This document shows, piece after piece, positions 4,965 through 8,465 of a stretch of 8,465 nt of DNA. The DNA is taken from the NCBI GenBank assembly GCA_017536845.1, contig JAFWCP010000397.1, positions 1 to 8,465 on the forward strand. The letters run 5' to 3'. Within the stretch, counting starts at the first letter, position 1, and every line of letters starts with the position of its first letter. The notes below the pieces were generated by a model. The model was given only the letters and a program-made list of their open reading frames with translations. It had not been told where the DNA came from and searched no databases. The position numbers and the translations under genes are program-made. The stretch comes from Solobacterium sp. (GTDB lineage Bacteria; Bacillota_I; Bacilli_A; Erysipelotrichales; Erysipelotrichaceae).

Positions 4965-6940
4965 ATGTTTCTCATTCAAGACCATGCTCTGATTGTCAGA
5001 CACCGGGGTGAAACCCTGCGGATGGAAGGCTGGGGCAAAGACAGCCTCCGCATCCGGGCCACAATGTATCCGGAATTCACCGGCCACGACTGGGCGCTGA
5101 CCGAACCATCCGCCCATGAAGCAGCAATCACAATCGAAGACTCTCAGGCGGTGATCACCAACGGCCGCATCCGGGCCGTCGTCAATCCCCAGGCCGTCAT
5201 CACGTTCTATAAGGATGACCGGATGATCCTGCGGGAATACTTCCGCAACTATGAAGGCACCCTGTGCAAAGAAAGCCGCTGCCTGAAGTACATCAGCCGG
5301 GAATACGTCCCGTATGTCGGCGGCGACTACCGCATCATCCAGAAATTCGATTCCGACCCGCAGGAAAAACTGTTCGGCATGGGCCAGTACCAGCAGGCCA
5401 ATACGAACCTCAAAGGCTGCATCCTGGATTTACAGCAGCGCAACTCCCAGGTATCAGTCCCGTTTGTCATTTCCGACAAAGGCTATGGGCTGCTGTGGAA
5501 CAATCCGGCAGTGGGGCGGGTGAGCTTCGGCATGAACCTGACCGAATATACGGCGGAAGCGGTCAGGCAGCTGGATTACTGGATCACCGCCGCCGATACG
5601 CCAAAGCAGCTTCTTGAAAACTACACGGCCGTCAGCGGCAGGGCGCCGGCCTTTCCGGAAGACCTGATGGGTTTATGGCAGTGCAAGCTGAGATACCGCA
5701 CCCAGCAGGAAGTGCTGGCAACTGCCAGGGCGTGCCGAGAACATGGCGTGCCCATCAATGCCATCGTCATTGACTACTTCCACTGGCCTTACCAGGGCGA
5801 CTGGCGCTTTGATGAAACCTACTGGCCGGATCCCAAAGCCATGGTGGATGAACTGCATGCCATGGGCATCAAGGTCTGTGTATCGGTTTGGCCTTCGGTG
5901 GATAAGAAAAGCGAGAACTATGCCGAGATGGAAGAAAGAGGGCTGCTGATCCGCACCGAACGCGGCGGTGCCCAGACCTATGACTACCAGGGCGACTGCG
6001 TCGAAATCGACGTCACCAATCCTGAAGCAAGGGCATATCTGTTTGCCAGGGTGAAGAAGAATTATCTCGACCTTGGCATTGACATGGTGTGGCTGGACAA
6101 TGCTGAACCGGATTACGTCAAGTATGACTTTGACCACTACCGGTATTACATCGGGACAGCCTTGTCCTGTTCCAACATCTATCCGCAGTACTACAGCCGG
6201 GCCATCTATGAAGGCCAGCTGGAAGAAGGCAGGAAAGATCCCGTCAACCTGCTGCGCAGCGGCTGGGCCGGTTCGCAGAAATACGGCAATGTCATCTGGA
6301 GCGGCGACGTCCCCAGTACGTTTGAAGCCTTCCGTGACCAGCTGCAGTGCGGCCTGAACATGGGCCTGGCCGGCATCCCCTGGTGGACACGGATATCGGC
6401 GGCTTCATGACCGATGATGTCAATGACCCTTCCTTCCGCCAGCTGCTGATCAGGTGGTTTGAATTTGCCGTCTTTACCGCTGTCCTGCGCATGCACGGCG
6501 ACCGGGGCCCGTATGACATTCCGCCTCTTGACGACCGTGATTTCGGCGGCGGCTACCTGCATACCGGCCAGCCCAATGAGCTGTGGAGCTATGGCGAAGA
6601 GAACTTCCGCATCATGAAGAAGTATCTGGACATCCGCCTTGCCATGCATGACTACATCAGGGGGCTGTATGAAGAGGCAAGCGAAAACGGGTCGCCTTTG
6701 CTGAGGGCGATGTTCTATGAATTCCCGCAGGATCCAAAGTGCTGGGAGCTGTATGACCAGTATATGTTCGGGGACAGATACCTTGTCGCGCCGATCCTTT
6801 ATGAGGATCAGTATGAAAGGGATGTCTACCTGCCGGAAGGAGTCTGGATGGATACAAGGGATAACACGAAATATCACGGGGGCCGGACCATCAAGGCCAA
6901 AGCGCCGCTTGATTCCATTCCTGTCTATCAGAAATTATGA
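4965..6940 (+). pseudogene. Glycoside hydrolase family 31 (alpha-xylosidase/alpha-glucosidase-like), frameshifted
   Basis: GH31 enzymes are retaining exo-acting alpha-glycosidases. Frame one (4965-6410) encodes the N-terminal beta-sandwich (about 1-225) and most of the (beta/alpha)8 barrel: INAIVIDYFHWP with Asp270, the nucleophile Asp378 in VWLDNAEPD, and the RSGWAGSQKYGNVIWSGD block (431-448) with acid/base Asp448. It should continue WWTTDIGGF, but reads WWTRISAAS and stops at 6408-6410. The correct sequence resumes in another frame from about 6389 (TDIGGFMTDD...), including the active-site RMHGDRGP and the C-terminal beta domain (LVAPILYEDQYERDVYLPEG), ending at 6940. One base missing around 6387-6389 explains this; restored, the protein would be 658 residues, close to family size. 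No other damage is seen, so this is a recent mutation or a sequence error. The start follows AAAGGAG with 9-bp spacing. No signal peptide, so cytoplasmic. Alpha-xylosidase versus alpha-glucosidase cannot be settled. Confidence 0.88.
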
Positions 6941-6942
6941 AC

Positions 6943-6967
6943 AGCAGGGCCGAAAACGGCCCTGTTT
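6943..6967 (+). terminator. Rho-independent terminator after GH31
   Basis: A perfect 8-bp stem CAGGGCCG / CGGCCCTG (6945-6952 and 6957-6964) with the loop AAAA is followed by TTT. It starts 2-4 bases after the GH31 stop codon. The T-tract is short, so efficiency may be moderate. Confidence 0.78.
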
Positions 6968-6990
6968 CCATAATACGTCATGTGTTGAAA

Positions 6991-7019
6991 TTGCATCTTC
7001 ACATCAATAAAAGTATGAT
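6991..7019 (+). promoter_or_regulatory. Probable sigma-A promoter of the BMP-like gene
   Basis: The -10 box TATGAT (7014-7019) matches five of six consensus bases; TTGCAT at 6991-6996 is a weak -35 at exactly 17-bp spacing. An alternative -35, TTGAAA at 6985-6990, is better in sequence but 23 bp away. The local DNA is AT-rich compared with the flanking genes. The predicted leader is about 18 bases and contains AGGAGG at 7031-7036. The terminator just upstream supports an independent transcription unit. Confidence 0.6.
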
Positions 7020-7043
7020 AGACATATAAAAGGAGGGGTACGT

Positions 7044-8465
7044 ATGGAAGATTATACCAAGGCCCGTAAAAAAGGTGAAAAAGCCTTCCGCCAGGCCGTA
7101 CTGGAAGGGCGGTTCCCGTATATCAAAACACTGGATGAACAATTTGAAGCAACCGGCGGAACACATCTTGGCATCATGGATATTCCGCTGGAATACATCG
7201 TCGGCACCAAGACCACGGCCAGGCAGAATGCCTTTGCCTGCAACTTCCTGCCGTTATATGACGAAGACACTGAATTTGGCATGAAGTGGGCCAACCTGTT
7301 CCGTATTCAGGAAGAGGAAGGGTTTCGGGACCCGGTGACCGTTTATGAATACCTGCACGAATTCTATGTTCTGGAAGGAAACAAACGTGTTTCCGTCATG
7401 AAATACCTTGATGTCGCAACGATCACGGCGGATGTCACCCGGATCCCGGCGAAGGTGAAAGATGAAAGGTATGAAGCCTTCCTGCGCTTCTATGCCGTCT
7501 GTCCGCTGTATGAACTGTACTTTACTGATCCTACCGGCTATCGTCGGCTGGCAAGGCTGGTGGGGAAGACGCTTGATGCGCCATGGGATGAAAAGACCGT
7601 GCGCATGCTGCGGGCATCGTATTATCTGTTTGCCAATGCCTATCGGAAAAAGGAATATGACATTTCCTGCAGCGATGCCTTCCTGGACTATCTTGCCGCC
7701 TATGACCTTGCCGGCATTATGAGCGTTTCCAAAAGCGAGATGGAAAAACGGCTGCTGCGGATCACCGAGAATACAAAGACCGACCTGCTCGGCATTGCTT
7801 CCCTCAAGAAGATCATCCCGTTTGCCCCGGTATTGAAGACAGCCTTCGTATATGCGGAGAATCCGGCTGTTTCGGCGGCGGACTATGAACACGAAGTCGG
7901 CCGTCTGCTGGCTGCCAACCGTTACCATGACCAGATAGCGACCGTCTCCTATACCGACTGTGCCGATCCTTCACGGATGCGCAGGACCCTTGAAGAAGCG
8001 GCTTCGAAAAATGACGTCGTCTTCTGCACTTCCGATCTGTTCCTGGATGAAGCCTACCGCTGTGCGGTGCACCATCCGGCGGTCAAGTTCTGCTGTTCCA
8101 CCCTGCAGGAAAGAAAGAACATCCATTCCTATGAGGCCAGGATCTATGAGGCCAAGTTCCTGCTGGGGGCATTGGCAGCTGTCTATGCCCGCAACCATCT
8201 GCTGGCCTATATTGCCGATTATCCCATTGCCGGCACCATCGCGGAAATCAACGCCTTTGCGATCGGCGCGGCGATGATTGACCCCAATATCAAAGTATAT
8301 CTGGGCTGGACCGGCACCCTGGACCAGGACTGGCAGGAACAGATGAAACAGCTCAGGATCAACGTCTTCTCCGGTGCGGAACTGCCTGATTTCAAATCTG
8401 ATTCCCTGGAATACGGCATTTACATGTTTACGGAAGAAGGCGTCGTCAACCTGGCCTACCCGGTC
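7044..8465 (+). CDS. ParB-like / BMP (PnrA-like) ligand-binding fusion protein (3'-truncated)
   Basis: The frame is open from the ATG at 7044 to the window edge (474 codons), so the C-terminus is missing. The start has AGGAGG with 7-bp spacing. Residues about 45-135 resemble a ParB/sulfiredoxin-like region: IPLEYIVGTKTTARQNAF, then YEYLHEFYVLEGNKRVSVMK (101-120). Residues 140-290 are mostly helical with no named domain visible. From about 296 on the sequence resembles the BMP/PnrA basic-membrane-lipoprotein fold, a type-1 periplasmic-binding-protein family that binds nucleosides or sugars: NDVVFCTSDLFLDEA, HHPAVKFCC, the S-Y-E-A-K-F-L-L-G-A-L-A helix, then INAFAIGAAMIDPNIKVYLGW. There is no signal peptide or lipobox at the N-terminus, so it should be cytoplasmic and is not an ordinary transporter lipoprotein. 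Similar proteins are, from memory, annotated in Firmicutes as 'BMP family ABC transporter substrate-binding protein'; function unknown. No transporter gene is visible next to it within the window. Confidence 0.82.
   Translation, partial: MEDYTKARKKGEKAFRQAVLEGRFPYIKTLDEQFEATGGTHLGIMDIPLEYIVGTKTTARQNAFACNFLPLYDEDTEFGMKWANLFRIQEEEGFRDPVTVYEYLHEFYVLEGNKRVSVMKYLDVATITADVTRIPAKVKDERYEAFLRFYAVCPLYELYFTDPTGYRRLARLVGKTLDAPWDEKTVRMLRASYYLFANAYRKKEYDISCSDAFLDYLAAYDLAGIMSVSKSEMEKRLLRITENTKTDLLGIASLKKIIPFAPVLKTAFVYAENPAVSAADYEHEVGRLLAANRYHDQIATVSYTDCADPSRMRRTLEEAASKNDVVFCTSDLFLDEAYRCAVHHPAVKFCCSTLQERKNIHSYEARIYEAKFLLGALAAVYARNHLLAYIADYPIAGTIAEINAFAIGAAMIDPNIKVYLGWTGTLDQDWQEQMKQLRINVFSGAELPDFKSDSLEYGIYMFTEEGVVNLAYPV

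Noticed and set aside
5673..6137. Minus-strand open frames opposite the GH31 gene (also 6206-6877)
   Set aside because: Shadow frames of a conserved enzyme-coding region; no ribosome-binding site or family similarity.
6381..6392. Programmed ribosomal frameshift in GH31
   Set aside because: No slippery heptamer or clear downstream pseudoknot is visible and GH31 genes are not known to use one; a mutation or sequence error is simpler.
6347..6940. Separate gene for the second half of GH31 starting at ATG 6347
   Set aside because: The first 14 or so residues of that frame are out-of-frame GH31 sequence; there is no Shine-Dalgarno, and the family sequence begins only at the frameshift point.

Overview
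The window looks like chromosomal DNA of a low-to-mid GC Bacillota (Firmicutes). Every gene except one has a strong purine-rich Shine-Dalgarno site (AAAGGAG or AGGAGG types), promoters match the sigma-A consensus, genes are tightly packed, and the protein families fit a fermentative gut-type Firmicute. An Erysipelotrichales-like or Lachnospiraceae-like host is my guess from protein style only; no rRNA or marker gene is present. I see no mobile element, tRNA, rRNA or CRISPR array.

Layout. (1) Bases 1-3498 hold a tight plus-strand operon: the C-terminal part of a TetR-type regulator (cut by the window edge), an aldo/keto reductase, a small NTF2-like/DUF4440-type protein, a short-chain dehydrogenase/reductase, and a second aldo/keto reductase of another subfamily. 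Gaps are about 10 bp or the genes overlap. A stem-loop at about 3501-3531 ends the operon and can also serve the convergent gene. (2) Bases 3551-4892 hold a divergent pair: an MBL-fold metal-dependent hydrolase (minus strand) and a MerR-family regulator (plus strand). The gap between them contains a textbook MerR-type promoter for the hydrolase: TTGACT, a 19-bp spacer carrying a GAGTATACTC palindrome, then TATTAT. A TATAAT box for the regulator gene overlaps it on the other strand. (3) Bases 4965-6940 hold a glycoside hydrolase family 31 gene whose frame is broken by what looks like one missing base in its WWTTDIGGF motif, followed by a terminator. (4) From 7044 to the right edge runs an uninterrupted, 3'-truncated gene for a protein with a ParB/sulfiredoxin-like N-terminal region and a BMP/PnrA-like sugar- or nucleoside-binding-protein C-terminal region, without a signal peptide.

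How the genes may work together. The first operon encodes three NAD(P)H-dependent carbonyl/alcohol oxidoreductases under a probable TetR switch, which suggests reduction of, or protection from, a carbonyl compound. The MerR regulator resembles the aldehyde-responsive AdhR/NmlR-like group and most likely switches on the adjacent MBL hydrolase. A shared reactive-carbonyl or redox theme for both units is possible but is inference. The GH31 and BMP-like genes look like separate units concerned with alpha-glycosides and ligand sensing. The most notable points are the legible MerR operator, the single-base break in GH31, the ParB-like/BMP fusion, and the compact reductase operon with its uncharacterised NTF2-like member.
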